A stretch of 64,000 nt of DNA from Planctomycetia bacterium (GTDB lineage Bacteria > Planctomycetota > Planctomycetia > Gemmatales > HRBIN36). Positions 1 to 8,194 of this stretch are shown in pieces. The number at the start of each line of letters is the position of its first letter. Position 1 is the first letter of the stretch. The stretch lies in the NCBI GenBank assembly GCA_016795155.1, contig JAEUIE010000027.1, forward strand, positions 36,146 through 100,145. The letters are read 5' to 3'. Position numbers and translations under genes: made by a program. Under the pieces are notes generated by a model. It searched no databases. It was not told the origin of the DNA and was given only the letters and a program-made list of their open reading frames with translations.

Positions 1-330
1 TCCGAAGGGCCTAAAATGACGGATGTTATAACATATCACGCATGTTTGCAGGGTGTGGCCCATTACACGCCTGCATTCCCGGAATATCCGGGTTCGCTGC
101 CCGCACCAATCGACCTGCTTACTATGGACATGTTTGAAGGTATATCCGATACGACATGTCCATTTTGGCTATCCAGCCTGATTTGAAGGTAGAACATCAA
201 CTTTAACCGGTATTACGTTAAGAACTGCTAAAGTTTGGATATCATCCCTTCATGACGTAGACGAAAAGGTTTGCCGGGAAGTTCCACAAATTATGCGTGA
301 GGAATGAACGCAGGTCTAGCCGAACCTGCC
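1..330. other. gene-free stretch upstream of the csrA terminator
   Basis: No convincing coding frame, RNA gene or repeat shared with the rest of the window was seen here. The sequence is rather A/T-rich. It may belong to the promoter region of a gene lying outside the window to the left. Confidence 0.4.
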
Positions 331-366
331 TCACAAAACAAAAATGCCCCGGCTTTTGACCAGGGC
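331..366 (-). terminator. rho-independent terminator of csrA
   Basis: Read on the minus strand, a 7-bp stem (GCCCTGG paired with CCGGGGC, one mismatch, positions 346-366) closes a loop of about 7 nt and is followed directly by a T-rich run (ATTTTTGTTTTG, 345 down to about 334). This lies about 30 bases after the csrA stop codon and has the expected intrinsic terminator layout. Confidence 0.75.
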
Positions 367-396
367 CTGGATTACCGTTATGGCACTTAACTACAA

Positions 397-603
397 TTAG
401 AGGTCACCCGTCGGTGACAGAGGAGTCTTGCCATTGGCTTCTTTGCCGTGAATGGCATCGTGAACCTCCTGCCGATGCACCGGAATTTCCTTCGGTGCAA
501 CAATACCCAAGCGCACTTTGTCGCCCCGTATTTCTACCACGGTTACTGTAATGTCGTCGTTGATGACGATACTTTCATTCTTTTTTCTGGACAGTACGAG
601 CAT
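397..603 (-). CDS. csrA: carbon storage regulator CsrA, RNA-binding translational regulator
   Basis: The 68-aa protein has the full CsrA/RsmA signature: MLVLSRKKNESI at the N-terminus, then ITVTVVEI, the G-D-K-VRLGI core, and the A-P-K-EIPVHR-x-EV segment that forms the RNA-binding edge. CsrA dimers bind GGA motifs in mRNA leaders and repress or stabilise the transcripts. The length is normal for the family, with a short tail of about 15 residues (KTPLSPTGDL) beyond the core. The ATG at 603 follows a purine-rich GAGGATAGG region. The gene stands alone, with a strong terminator behind it. No flagellar or fliW neighbour is in view, so the targets cannot be inferred. Confidence 0.95.
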   Translation of the reverse strand: MLVLSRKKNESIVINDDITVTVVEIRGDKVRLGIVAPKEIPVHRQEVHDAIHGKEANGKTPLSPTGDL

Positions 604-950
604 TGCTGCCTATCCTCTTCCTAAGATGTACGTCGCGATCCATAGGTTGCGCGGCAGGAACGGGTTGTGCCAGCGGGGACGCAATCCCCAGTGCAGTGAG
701 TCAGGTTCGTTGGGGTCATGAAGACATGGACCCAGCGGTGGGGGTACAGAAATTCTCTGTAGAACCCTAACCCATCTCTACTTAAATTTAAGCGTTGACT
801 TTGCCTACGTCAAGTTATAGGAATCCAAATTTGTTGCATTTTGGCACAGGAGTTGGACAAATCTGTACAATCGTTAGCCAACACGCAACAGGCACAGTCG
901 ACAGCGTTAAGCTGTAACAATCGTAATAGTCAGTCCGTTACACTCCAATT
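604..950. other. intergenic region between csrA and the HEAT-repeat gene
   Basis: This is 347 bases without a credible gene. It must contain the csrA promoter and 5' leader on the minus strand. A small imperfect hairpin (GGTC-ATG / CATGGACC) lies near 715-731, and a TTGAC...GTCAA inverted repeat near 794-813. No assignment to a known regulator is possible. Confidence 0.4.
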
Positions 951-2045
951 TTAACGCTTTTTCAGATAATACTGACTGATTTCCTGCACCGTGGGGTCCT
1001 TGTCTTGCGTCAATTGCAGTAACAGCCTGGCAGTCTGCTGGTCTTCCAGTTGTGACAGTGCTCTGGCAACGGCTGCACGGACAGCTGGTTCCGGATCTTT
1101 AGATAACCGCTCCAGCCAGAGCATTGAATCGATTCCTTTGGTTTTTAATACATAATCTGGAACCTCGGCTCGAACCGATGCGTCCCGACTTTTCATTTTC
1201 TGGGCCAGTTGAATCTGCCCATCACTTAATCCCCGAACTTTGAGTGCCCGGATGGTGGTATTTACCACCTCCGCTGATTCATCATTGAGAAAACGACACA
1301 GCTCATCGGTAGACAGCAATGCCTCGTGTTCACCCAGTGCGAGAATAACCAGTTGCCTGACTTCTGCCGATTTCTCTGTGCCGTTCTGAGCGAGCATAGG
1401 TACTAATGCTTCCTGCATTAAAACTGATGGGCATACAGCCAGCCTAACACTTGCGGAGCGCACCACTGTTGATGAATCATTGATGCCTTTTCTGACGAGG
1501 GCCTGCATGAACGGAACTAAATCCTTGGGAAGCGAATCTCGGCTTTTGACCACTTCCATCAGAGTGTCATAAGCCTCTTCGTGAACAACGGGAAAATCTG
1601 TCAACCTGATCAATGCACGCATGGCACACGCATTTTCTACTTGCAGATAAGGCTCATCAACCACCAGCGAATGGAACAGCTTTTGAACGGAACGCCTGCC
1701 CTGGTCAGAACATGCAGGCAACTGGCTTTCAAGGACGTTGAACACCTGTTGGGATGATTCGCTGACTGGTTCGAGTTGTCTGATCAGATGATTCAGTGCC
1801 GTGGAGGCATTCAGACAGGATTGTTCATTCTCGGATTGCAGCAGGCTGATAACCGCTTCAATACCCGGCATGCCGAGCTTCTCAATGCGGTTGATATGCC
1901 AATCCAGTTGTTCTGATGAAGCAGACTTCAGTCCTCTGACCTGATACCAGGCAAAGAGCGCATTCCAGTTCAGGTAAGCAAATACGCCACCAACTGCCAA
2001 AACTAAACCAAGAACACCTGCGGCATATTTCGATTTCGAAGCCAT
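951..2045 (-). CDS. membrane-anchored HEAT-repeat protein of unknown function
   Basis: The likely product is 364 aa. The open frame extends 54 codons further upstream, but the ATG at 2045 is preceded by an excellent GGGAGGA ribosome site and begins a typical N-terminal anchor (MASKSKYAAGVLGLVLAVGG), so I chose it. After the single membrane segment (about residues 6-25) the protein is all-helical. Its C-terminal half shows HEAT/PBS-lyase-like repeats, for example 'DASVRAEV', 'DPEPAVRAAVARAL' and 'DKDPTVQEISQYYL'. Such repeats are protein-binding scaffolds, so an extracytoplasmic scaffold role is inferred. Neighbours give no functional hint. Confidence 0.7.
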   Translation of the reverse strand: MASKSKYAAGVLGLVLAVGGVFAYLNWNALFAWYQVRGLKSASSEQLDWHINRIEKLGMPGIEAVISLLQSENEQSCLNASTALNHLIRQLEPVSESSQQVFNVLESQLPACSDQGRRSVQKLFHSLVVDEPYLQVENACAMRALIRLTDFPVVHEEAYDTLMEVVKSRDSLPKDLVPFMQALVRKGINDSSTVVRSASVRLAVCPSVLMQEALVPMLAQNGTEKSAEVRQLVILALGEHEALLSTDELCRFLNDESAEVVNTTIRALKVRGLSDGQIQLAQKMKSRDASVRAEVPDYVLKTKGIDSMLWLERLSKDPEPAVRAAVARALSQLEDQQTARLLLQLTQDKDPTVQEISQYYLKKR

Positions 2046-2268
2046 GACTGTTCCTCCCTGAACAATCGAAAACTTTAAGCAAATTTCCCGAAAACCACAA
2101 GCAGAGCTTGCCGTATTACCCCGCTTACGCTTTTTGCCGATTAGCTTCAGTCTTAACACATCGCTGTTCGATGATGACCATGGGCTATCTTGCCTGTGCA
2201 AACCCATATTGCCTGGCCAGTGTGTCTTTTACCTTTGACTAGATGATCTCTTTCCCGCTAGAGATCCT

Positions 2269-3078
2269 ATGTTACAACATGCGTTTTCATCCAGATTGCG
2301 TATTTTCCATGTCTTGACATGGTTTCTATGCATTGCATCGCCAGGCTGGGCGTTCATTGATATTGAACAGACTAACCAGGCCAGACAGCTCTGCATCGCT
2401 CAATTGCCTCTCGAGAAGATGGCTGAGCCTCTCAAGACCAAACTTTCCAAAGTTGTTCAAAACGCACAGATCTTTGAACGGAGTAAGCCTGAATCTTTCC
2501 CCTGCAATCCGGATGTCTATCGCTGGCTGCTCGAAAGCCCCGATGCTTCACTGTTTGCCTGGAAAAAACTCGGCGCCACCAAAGCGGAAATTGTCCGACA
2601 GGAGAATGGCAGCTTCCTGGGTAAGGATGGCACAGGTGGCGAGTTACGCTGGAACCTGGTCGCGAGTGGCCCACTCACCCGTATCTGGTTCGCGGAAGGC
2701 AGTGGCAGAATTGGGCCATTGCTGCCCACTATGACCATTCGTGCTCTCGTCTTCCTCCACTTCAGCGAAGTCAAAGGCATTGATGGCAGAACAGGCATCA
2801 AACACCGCATCGAAATTCTCGTGCATTACGATTCCATCCCCCTGGTGAATCGCATCACCAGCATGACTGCAGAATCCACAGGTAAGAAAGCAGTCCAGCA
2901 ACTGGAACTCTTCTTCTCAGGCATGGCATGGTATGCTTCCGAACATTCCGCCTGGACGCGCAAGACATTTCAACACTGGGCTAGCAACACGGAAAACAGG
3001 AATCGAGTCCAGCAGCTTTTCTCCTGCCTGGAACCCATCGAAACCGAAGTGCCCCCGCTTCCGCCAGGTTCCCGCTAA
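2269..3078 (+). CDS. exported protein of unknown function
   Basis: The 269-aa product starts with a clear signal peptide: a basic start, a hydrophobic stretch to about residue 28, and a possible cleavage after GWA. The mature part has no motif I recognise. It contains few cysteines and ends in a Pro-rich tail (EVPPLPPGSR). The gene converges with the metallophosphoesterase gene; the two stop codons are two bases apart. It is probably a planctomycete-specific exported protein. Confidence 0.6.
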   Translation: MLQHAFSSRLRIFHVLTWFLCIASPGWAFIDIEQTNQARQLCIAQLPLEKMAEPLKTKLSKVVQNAQIFERSKPESFPCNPDVYRWLLESPDASLFAWKKLGATKAEIVRQENGSFLGKDGTGGELRWNLVASGPLTRIWFAEGSGRIGPLLPTMTIRALVFLHFSEVKGIDGRTGIKHRIEILVHYDSIPLVNRITSMTAESTGKKAVQQLELFFSGMAWYASEHSAWTRKTFQHWASNTENRNRVQQLFSCLEPIETEVPPLPPGSR

Positions 3079-3080
3079 CT

Positions 3081-4004
3081 TCAACTTCCACTTGAAAGTG
3101 CTTCAGGCGATTGAAACGACATGAGCGTTTGCTGGGTTCGTTGAAATCGACCAGTCTCAGGATGGTAGGTATACTGGTTCACCCAGAGGCTGGAATCTTC
3201 GAATACGTACTCGCCATACGACCAGTGATCGTGCATGGTGCCACTACCCACGCAAAGTGCTGACACAGGCCGGTCAGGCTGTGCAGGCACCACGTAGGCC
3301 TGATGCCGGTGTCCATGCAGCCAAAGCTGAACGCCATACTTCAAAGCCACCTGAAGCAGATCGTTCAGGTCACGTAACCTGCGATGCCTGCGTTCAGGCT
3401 TGCCATCCGCCAGGGCAAAGGGGTAATGGGTAACCAATACACGGATGCGCTGTTGAGCCTGTTCGCTGGCGAGTAATCGCTCCAGCCGAACCAATTGATC
3501 CACCCCCACACGCCCGGTAGAATCCCACGCCCAGCGGTTCCATTGACAGGAATTCACCGCAACGATGAACAGGTCTCCCACCATGCGGGCAAAAGGGTAG
3601 ATGTCGCCATCTAGTCGATCGCCCTGCTGCCAGGGTGCAAAGTATTTTTCAAACAAGCCTGACTTCACGCTGTGCGTCGTGTAATAATCGTGATTGCCTG
3701 GAACAGCTATGGCATCAGGCGTGCCTGGCTGACCTACTTTCAGAATCTCAGCAGCATGTTGAAATTCTTCATCAACCCCTAGTGTCGTCGCGTCTCCTGA
3801 AAAGATCACCATGTCGGGCGAACGTGCATACGCATCATCCACCAGTGAACGCAACACCTGGGAAGCCTGCTTGAATCCCTTACTGCGAGGCATGTAGCGA
3901 CTGTTCACATAACCAGTGATGCGTTTACTCAGATAATCCCGAGCGCGCCAGCGGGCATCACTGTGAAACAAATGAATATCACTGAAATGAATGAGTCGCG
4001 TCAT
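3081..4004 (-). CDS. calcineurin-like metallophosphoesterase
   Basis: The product is 307 aa from the ATG at 4004; an upstream ATG at 4037 would add 11 residues. The whole di-metal phosphoesterase signature is present: D-x-H close to the N-terminus (HFSDIHLF), GD (FSGDAT), GNHD (VPGNHDYY), a later H (VTHYPF) and GHxH (LHGHRHQ). Family members cleave phosphodiesters or phosphomonoesters, including cyclic nucleotides and phospholipid head groups; the substrate cannot be told here. There is no signal peptide, so the enzyme is probably cytoplasmic. The start at 4004 matches the usual family beginning directly before the first beta strand. Confidence 0.85.
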   Translation of the reverse strand: MTRLIHFSDIHLFHSDARWRARDYLSKRITGYVNSRYMPRSKGFKQASQVLRSLVDDAYARSPDMVIFSGDATTLGVDEEFQHAAEILKVGQPGTPDAIAVPGNHDYYTTHSVKSGLFEKYFAPWQQGDRLDGDIYPFARMVGDLFIVAVNSCQWNRWAWDSTGRVGVDQLVRLERLLASEQAQQRIRVLVTHYPFALADGKPERRHRRLRDLNDLLQVALKYGVQLWLHGHRHQAYVVPAQPDRPVSALCVGSGTMHDHWSYGEYVFEDSSLWVNQYTYHPETGRFQRTQQTLMSFQSPEALSSGS

Positions 4005-4096
4005 TCTCTGCCTGTATTGAATCTGACTGCAACTCAATCATATACGATTCCATGTCATCATCAAAGTCTGAAGGATAGTAATGCTGTCGGCAAGCA

Positions 4097-4951
4097 TCAC
4101 ACCATAATCTTCATTCGCTCCTGCAACTCCGCTGGCAGCTTCCGTTGCAGATACTTTCGCACCTGATCAGGATTGTATCGTGTGCTGAAGTGGCCAATGA
4201 CAATCGCTTCATTACGGAACAGGTGTACACGATCAAGAAAATCATCCAGGTGCATATGTCCGAATTTGTGGATCTTGTCCTTGCGATGTTTGGGCAGAAT
4301 AAAACTCATTTCGGTAATCAGTATCTTTGCCCGGAACACGTCCGGCGTTTGATCAAGCCCCGCTGGGCTGGTATCTCCCGTGTAAGCCACAAGAGGCGTG
4401 CGCACTTCTTTCGTGACCGGAATGCCACTCAATCGGATATCACGAATCTCCTCGCCTGTTAAATGCTGATACTCTTCTCTCAACTTGTTACGCTTATCCC
4501 AGATCAGGAAACCTACCGAAGGAACAGTATGCGTGGTGGGGAATACGGTAACAACATGTTCCCGACTGAGGGGAATCTCATCTCCTGCATGTACACCATG
4601 CAGTTCGCACACCATGCGCCCTCGATCCAATCTCTGCCAGACCAGCAACAGTCGTTTCACATCCTCCAGGTTTTCAGCAGGTAGGTAAATAACAGGCGGT
4701 TCCATCTTCATCATCCGCCGCCTGGCAATGTAGACAGGCAAAGCTGCCATATGATCCAGGTGAGCATGGGTGATGAACCATTGAGGCATGTTCATGAAAT
4801 CCCAAGGCTGGGCGCCCAGATCAAAACCGAGCTTGAGTTCCGGGATTCGCCAGTAACTCTGCACTGCCGCCCGCGAATAACCTTCCACAGTTAAATCGCC
4901 AACTTTCAGACTGTGGTACGGTGCGTTTTCAACCATGTGATCTTCATTCAA
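4097..4951 (-). CDS. MBL-fold hydrolase, ribonuclease Z-like
   Basis: The 284-aa protein has the metallo-beta-lactamase signature THAHLDH (HxHxDH), a later His (TTHTVPSVG), an Asp in 'AYTGDTSP' and a C-terminal His (VIGHFSTRY). The order and spacing fit the ElaC/RNase Z branch, in which two zinc ions cleave tRNA 3' trailers or related phosphodiesters. The exosite arm typical of genuine tRNase Z is not obvious, so I do not give the rnz symbol. The gene is on the same strand as the metallophosphoesterase and 92 bases upstream of it; a shared transcript is possible. Confidence 0.75.
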   Translation of the reverse strand: MNEDHMVENAPYHSLKVGDLTVEGYSRAAVQSYWRIPELKLGFDLGAQPWDFMNMPQWFITHAHLDHMAALPVYIARRRMMKMEPPVIYLPAENLEDVKRLLLVWQRLDRGRMVCELHGVHAGDEIPLSREHVVTVFPTTHTVPSVGFLIWDKRNKLREEYQHLTGEEIRDIRLSGIPVTKEVRTPLVAYTGDTSPAGLDQTPDVFRAKILITEMSFILPKHRKDKIHKFGHMHLDDFLDRVHLFRNEAIVIGHFSTRYNPDQVRKYLQRKLPAELQERMKIMV

Positions 4952-5014
4952 TCCAAAAAGTAAGTTCTGATTTCAACATATGGCTGAACATCATTCAACC
5001 AAAGGAAATTGCTC

Positions 5015-5845
5015 TCACTCGGAAGACATGCCTGACCAGTGAAAGAGTTCACCTTTTCCTGTAGTTAGCCGATCACCCGAATATTGCTGGAAGATGCCAT
5101 CCATTGCCTTTTCCGAAATGGGAAACTGTAGCGACAGTAACCGCTGAAAAATCAGTCTTAACACCACCGGGTTATAGCTGCAATCAGGCTGAAAATGAGG
5201 CTCGCAATCAGGTTTGGTGTGTCTATCAAGACTGATGATGGTGCCTCTTCGCATGCTGATCCCAGGATGTTGCAGACTACCATTCAACACTACTAACGTG
5301 CCACCCTGCATGTGATACCCCGGATGCTGGTCGCAGGAATGCACCGCAATTAGCCCTCGTCTCATTCGGTAGCCTGCCTGTTCACCGGTGCGACCCAGGA
5401 TGAGTATCTCACCATCTGTCATGCCATCGAAACTGCCTGGTGCCGGGCCACCCGTTCGCATACCTGCATCGCCTGCCACGCGAATGATGCCACCCTGCAT
5501 GCTCGCGCCAACGGCGTGGCCTACCGAACCTTCGACGATGATCTGCCCACCGGTCATTTTCATGCCGGCATAGTCGCCCGCATCGCCACGAACTCGCAGG
5601 GCAAAGGAAGTCAGCCCTGCAGCAAGGTACAAGTAATTTGGATTGCCAGGCAAAGACCATTCATCGCCTTCCATTGCTGTGATGTCAAAAATATCTGACC
5701 AGGTGTAACTTCGATTGCCTGCCTGAATGGTTCGGCTTGCCAACTCTGTCAACGGCACATCGCGCAACTCATAAGGCCGAATGCTACTGGCATCCATAGT
5801 TCCTGTGGTTGGCTTCCCGTGTTTCCATTCAAAACGCAGTCCCAT
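5015..5845 (-). CDS. fhcC: formylmethanofuran dehydrogenase / formyltransferase-hydrolase complex subunit C
   Basis: The 276-aa protein has the tandem Gly-rich repeats of the FmdC/FwdC/FhcC family, a right-handed beta-helix related to the GXGXG domain of glutamate synthase (GMKMTGGQIIVEG, GASMQGGIIRVAG, GYRMRRGLIAV, GYHMQGGTLVVL, GISMRRGTIISL). In bacteria with H4MPT-linked C1 metabolism, FhcC is the scaffold of the FhcABCD complex that hydrolyses formyl-methanofuran to formate. The ATG overlaps the upstream ftr stop codon (TAATG), so the two genes are translationally coupled. The fhcA and fhcB subunits are not in this window. Confidence 0.9.
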   Translation of the reverse strand: MGLRFEWKHGKPTTGTMDASSIRPYELRDVPLTELASRTIQAGNRSYTWSDIFDITAMEGDEWSLPGNPNYLYLAAGLTSFALRVRGDAGDYAGMKMTGGQIIVEGSVGHAVGASMQGGIIRVAGDAGMRTGGPAPGSFDGMTDGEILILGRTGEQAGYRMRRGLIAVHSCDQHPGYHMQGGTLVVLNGSLQHPGISMRRGTIISLDRHTKPDCEPHFQPDCSYNPVVLRLIFQRLLSLQFPISEKAMDGIFQQYSGDRLTTGKGELFHWSGMSSE

Positions 5846-6741
5846 TATGCTTTCCCTTCCATGATGGCACGAAGTGGAAAGTGGAACTTACCGAGCTTGC
5901 CTCCATAGTTGCCTGCAGAAATGGCAATAACTCCCGGCCCCGCTGCCGCCTCTATTCCTGTTTTCATCGCTTGCCGGATCGAAGCTTCCGTCAACCCATC
6001 AATGACAATCTCCAGAACACTGTTGACGCCATCGTGCAACTGATGATTAACCCGGCTTCGCAGCACAGGCGAAAACTGCTCGTTGGCTGAGACAGTCAAC
6101 CCGCGGTAACGAGAACCGACTTTGCTGCCACTACTCACCACCCCACCAGGAAATGGGGTGATAACATCCGGAACTTCAGCTATAGCCTGCACTGCCCGCT
6201 CTGCTGCTTCCAGGCATGATTTCTGATCCGCTGCTTCGATCTGCAGATTACCACCGGCAATCGCCTTCATGACTCCACAGGTTTCCTCGCAGACAAATTC
6301 GCCGTCCATGATCGGTATCCGCCAATACCGCTTGTCTGCAATCCATTTGCTTTTCTGCCTGCCATCACCAAAGAAACGTAGATGTTTACCCAGCGGAACA
6401 CGATCGGTACTGCCAGCCATGCCATCAAACACCGCAGCCGTCGGACAGGTCATCAGACACTGTCCCACTCGTTTGGGTATCACCTTCATCAACGCATCAT
6501 GGCTCAAACAGAAGAACAACAAGCTAACGCCAGGCCGGGCATCAGGTGTTTCCCTGGGCGACAACCATTGTTCAACACCAGCTTCCGCATCACAGCCAAT
6601 CACCGAGGATCCATAGCCGATTACTACTTGTGCAGCTGTTCGAAGCCACTTCTCGTTGCATGCAGTGACGATGAGCCGGGCCGCCCACATGCGGAAGGCT
6701 TCAGCGTAGGTATCTTCAATCAAGGTGCCACGAAGATGCAT
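5845..6741 (-). CDS. fhcD: formylmethanofuran-tetrahydromethanopterin N-formyltransferase (FhcD/Ftr), copy 1
   Basis: The 298-aa protein matches Ftr along its whole length: EDTYAEAF at the start, SSVIGCDAEAG, ETPDARPGV, VGQCLMTCPTA, FFGDGRQ, TPFPGGV, SGSKVGSRY and the C-terminal ISAGNYGGKLGK. It moves the formyl group between H4MPT and methanofuran in the cytosol. In the bacterial enzyme it acts as subunit D of the Fhc complex, which fits its coupling to fhcC (shared TAATG). lpxB follows on its upstream side 37 bases away. A second, clearly different Ftr lies 4.4 kb upstream (11114-12034). Confidence 0.92.
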   Translation of the reverse strand: MHLRGTLIEDTYAEAFRMWAARLIVTACNEKWLRTAAQVVIGYGSSVIGCDAEAGVEQWLSPRETPDARPGVSLLFFCLSHDALMKVIPKRVGQCLMTCPTAAVFDGMAGSTDRVPLGKHLRFFGDGRQKSKWIADKRYWRIPIMDGEFVCEETCGVMKAIAGGNLQIEAADQKSCLEAAERAVQAIAEVPDVITPFPGGVVSSGSKVGSRYRGLTVSANEQFSPVLRSRVNHQLHDGVNSVLEIVIDGLTEASIRQAMKTGIEAAAGPGVIAISAGNYGGKLGKFHFPLRAIMEGKA

Positions 6742-6777
6742 GGCGATATCTTATGATCAAGAATGCATACAGCACGC

Positions 6778-7920
6778 TTAGGCTGCCTGCCTTTTGGTTG
6801 GCAACGTCGCCAGCAGATACTGCACCGCACGTTCACAGGCACCTGTGTTGGCAATTTTCCCCTTCACCTGCTGCATCTGGTCACGTACCTGATTTCTGGA
6901 TGCTTCACTTTGCAGCCAGCCAATCAGATGATCAGCAATCTTTTTGGAATCATCCTGAGCTGTCAGATACTCCGGCGACAATTCCTTTTCTGCGAGCAGG
7001 TTGATCAGACTGATGTATTTGGCATGTTTGAAAATCTTTGCCAGCTTCAACCAGAACGGACCAGTTTTATAAACCGTTACCGTAGGCAGCGTGGCATTCA
7101 ACAGTTCCAGGCTGACCGACCCCGATACAGCCATGCACACCTCAGCCCAATGGATAATCTCCGGCGTACGGCCAACATGAACTTCAATGTTTAGCTTTGG
7201 ATACTGTTTCACCTGTTCCTTGATCCATTCTGCCTGTTTACTCTTAAATCCTGCTACCAGAAATCGGGCATCTGGAATCGCTTCGTGAACATACTGCGCA
7301 GCTCGCAGCATCATCGGCACATTGTCATGCACCTCATGTGTGCGGGAGCCAGGCAGAATAGCAATTCTGCGGCCAGCCTGATTCTGTTGTTTCAGAAACG
7401 ATTCATCCAGCGTTTGCTGACTCAACGCATCAAAATAGGGATGACCGATGAACGTGCAATTCACTCCGCGGCTTCGATACCATTCCGTTTCAAAAGGCAG
7501 ATTGCAGAAAACGTGATCCACCCACTTTCGCATCCGCTTGACCCGATGCGTTGCCCACGCCCAGATCTGCGGAGGCACAAACCAGTACACCGGAATCCCC
7601 CGCTGATGAGCAGCCTTGGCCAGGTGCCAGTGGAATCCGGGATAATCAATTAACACCAGCGCATCCGGCCGATGCTGTTCAAAATGTGCAATGGCCTGGT
7701 TGAGAAAACGATAAAACTGGGGCAGGGCAACAATGACTCTCACGAAACCCATGACTGCATGTTCTGCCAGCGGATAGAGTTGCTGTTGCCCGGCTGCCTG
7801 CAGACGCGGGCCACCAAATCCATCAATCTCTGCAAGCGGATTGGCCTGTCGCAGTGCCATTGCCAGGTTGCTGCCGTGCAAGTCGCCACTTGGCTCACCA
7901 GCACTGATGAAGATTCGCAT
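6778..7920 (-). CDS. lpxB: lipid-A-disaccharide synthase
   Basis: The product is 380 aa from the ATG at 7920. This start has AAGGA six bases upstream and gives the canonical beginning MRIFISAGEPSGDLHG; an ATG 15 bases earlier is less likely. Other LpxB landmarks are GGPRLQAAG, VLIDYPGFH, VPPQIWAW, FIGHPYFD, ILPGSRTHEV and SGSVSLELL. LpxB (GT19) joins UDP-diacylglucosamine to lipid X, giving the tetra-acylated disaccharide of lipid A at the inner membrane face. Its presence supports an LPS-type outer membrane. It lies between genes of C1 metabolism, with no other lpx gene in view. Confidence 0.94.
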   Translation of the reverse strand: MRIFISAGEPSGDLHGSNLAMALRQANPLAEIDGFGGPRLQAAGQQQLYPLAEHAVMGFVRVIVALPQFYRFLNQAIAHFEQHRPDALVLIDYPGFHWHLAKAAHQRGIPVYWFVPPQIWAWATHRVKRMRKWVDHVFCNLPFETEWYRSRGVNCTFIGHPYFDALSQQTLDESFLKQQNQAGRRIAILPGSRTHEVHDNVPMMLRAAQYVHEAIPDARFLVAGFKSKQAEWIKEQVKQYPKLNIEVHVGRTPEIIHWAEVCMAVSGSVSLELLNATLPTVTVYKTGPFWLKLAKIFKHAKYISLINLLAEKELSPEYLTAQDDSKKIADHLIGWLQSEASRNQVRDQMQQVKGKIANTGACERAVQYLLATLPTKRQAA

Positions 7921-8015
7921 TACTAGTCCTTCCATGGTGATAATGTCTTACCATGAAATGGACAATTACAACAAGCCGAGGTGCTTACTTGTGATGAGAG
8001 TCAATTGCAACTGGC

Positions 8016-8121
8016 AGCCCGTGGCGCTAGCCAGGACGTGATCTCGCGGCGACAGAAACTCATGGCTTGTTGAAAATTATCTCATGCCTTTACACACTCG
8101 CCCTGGCTGGCGTCACGGGCT
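8016..8121. repeat. inverted repeat with arms of about 23 bp between lpxB and the kinase gene
   Basis: The left arm at 8016-8038 (AGCCCGTGGCGCTAGCCAGG...) pairs with the right arm at 8099-8121 (...CCTGGCTGGCGTCACGGGCT) with three mismatches, around a loop of about 60 bases. GTGGCG...CCAGG-type palindromes are commonly dispersed in planctomycete spacers. It may act as a structured terminator for the kinase transcript. Confidence 0.65.
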
Positions 8122-8194
8122 GCTACTGCATGGCACGCCTACGCTGGATTAACACACTATCACGAGGTAGCAAGGCTGGATAACTCGATTACAG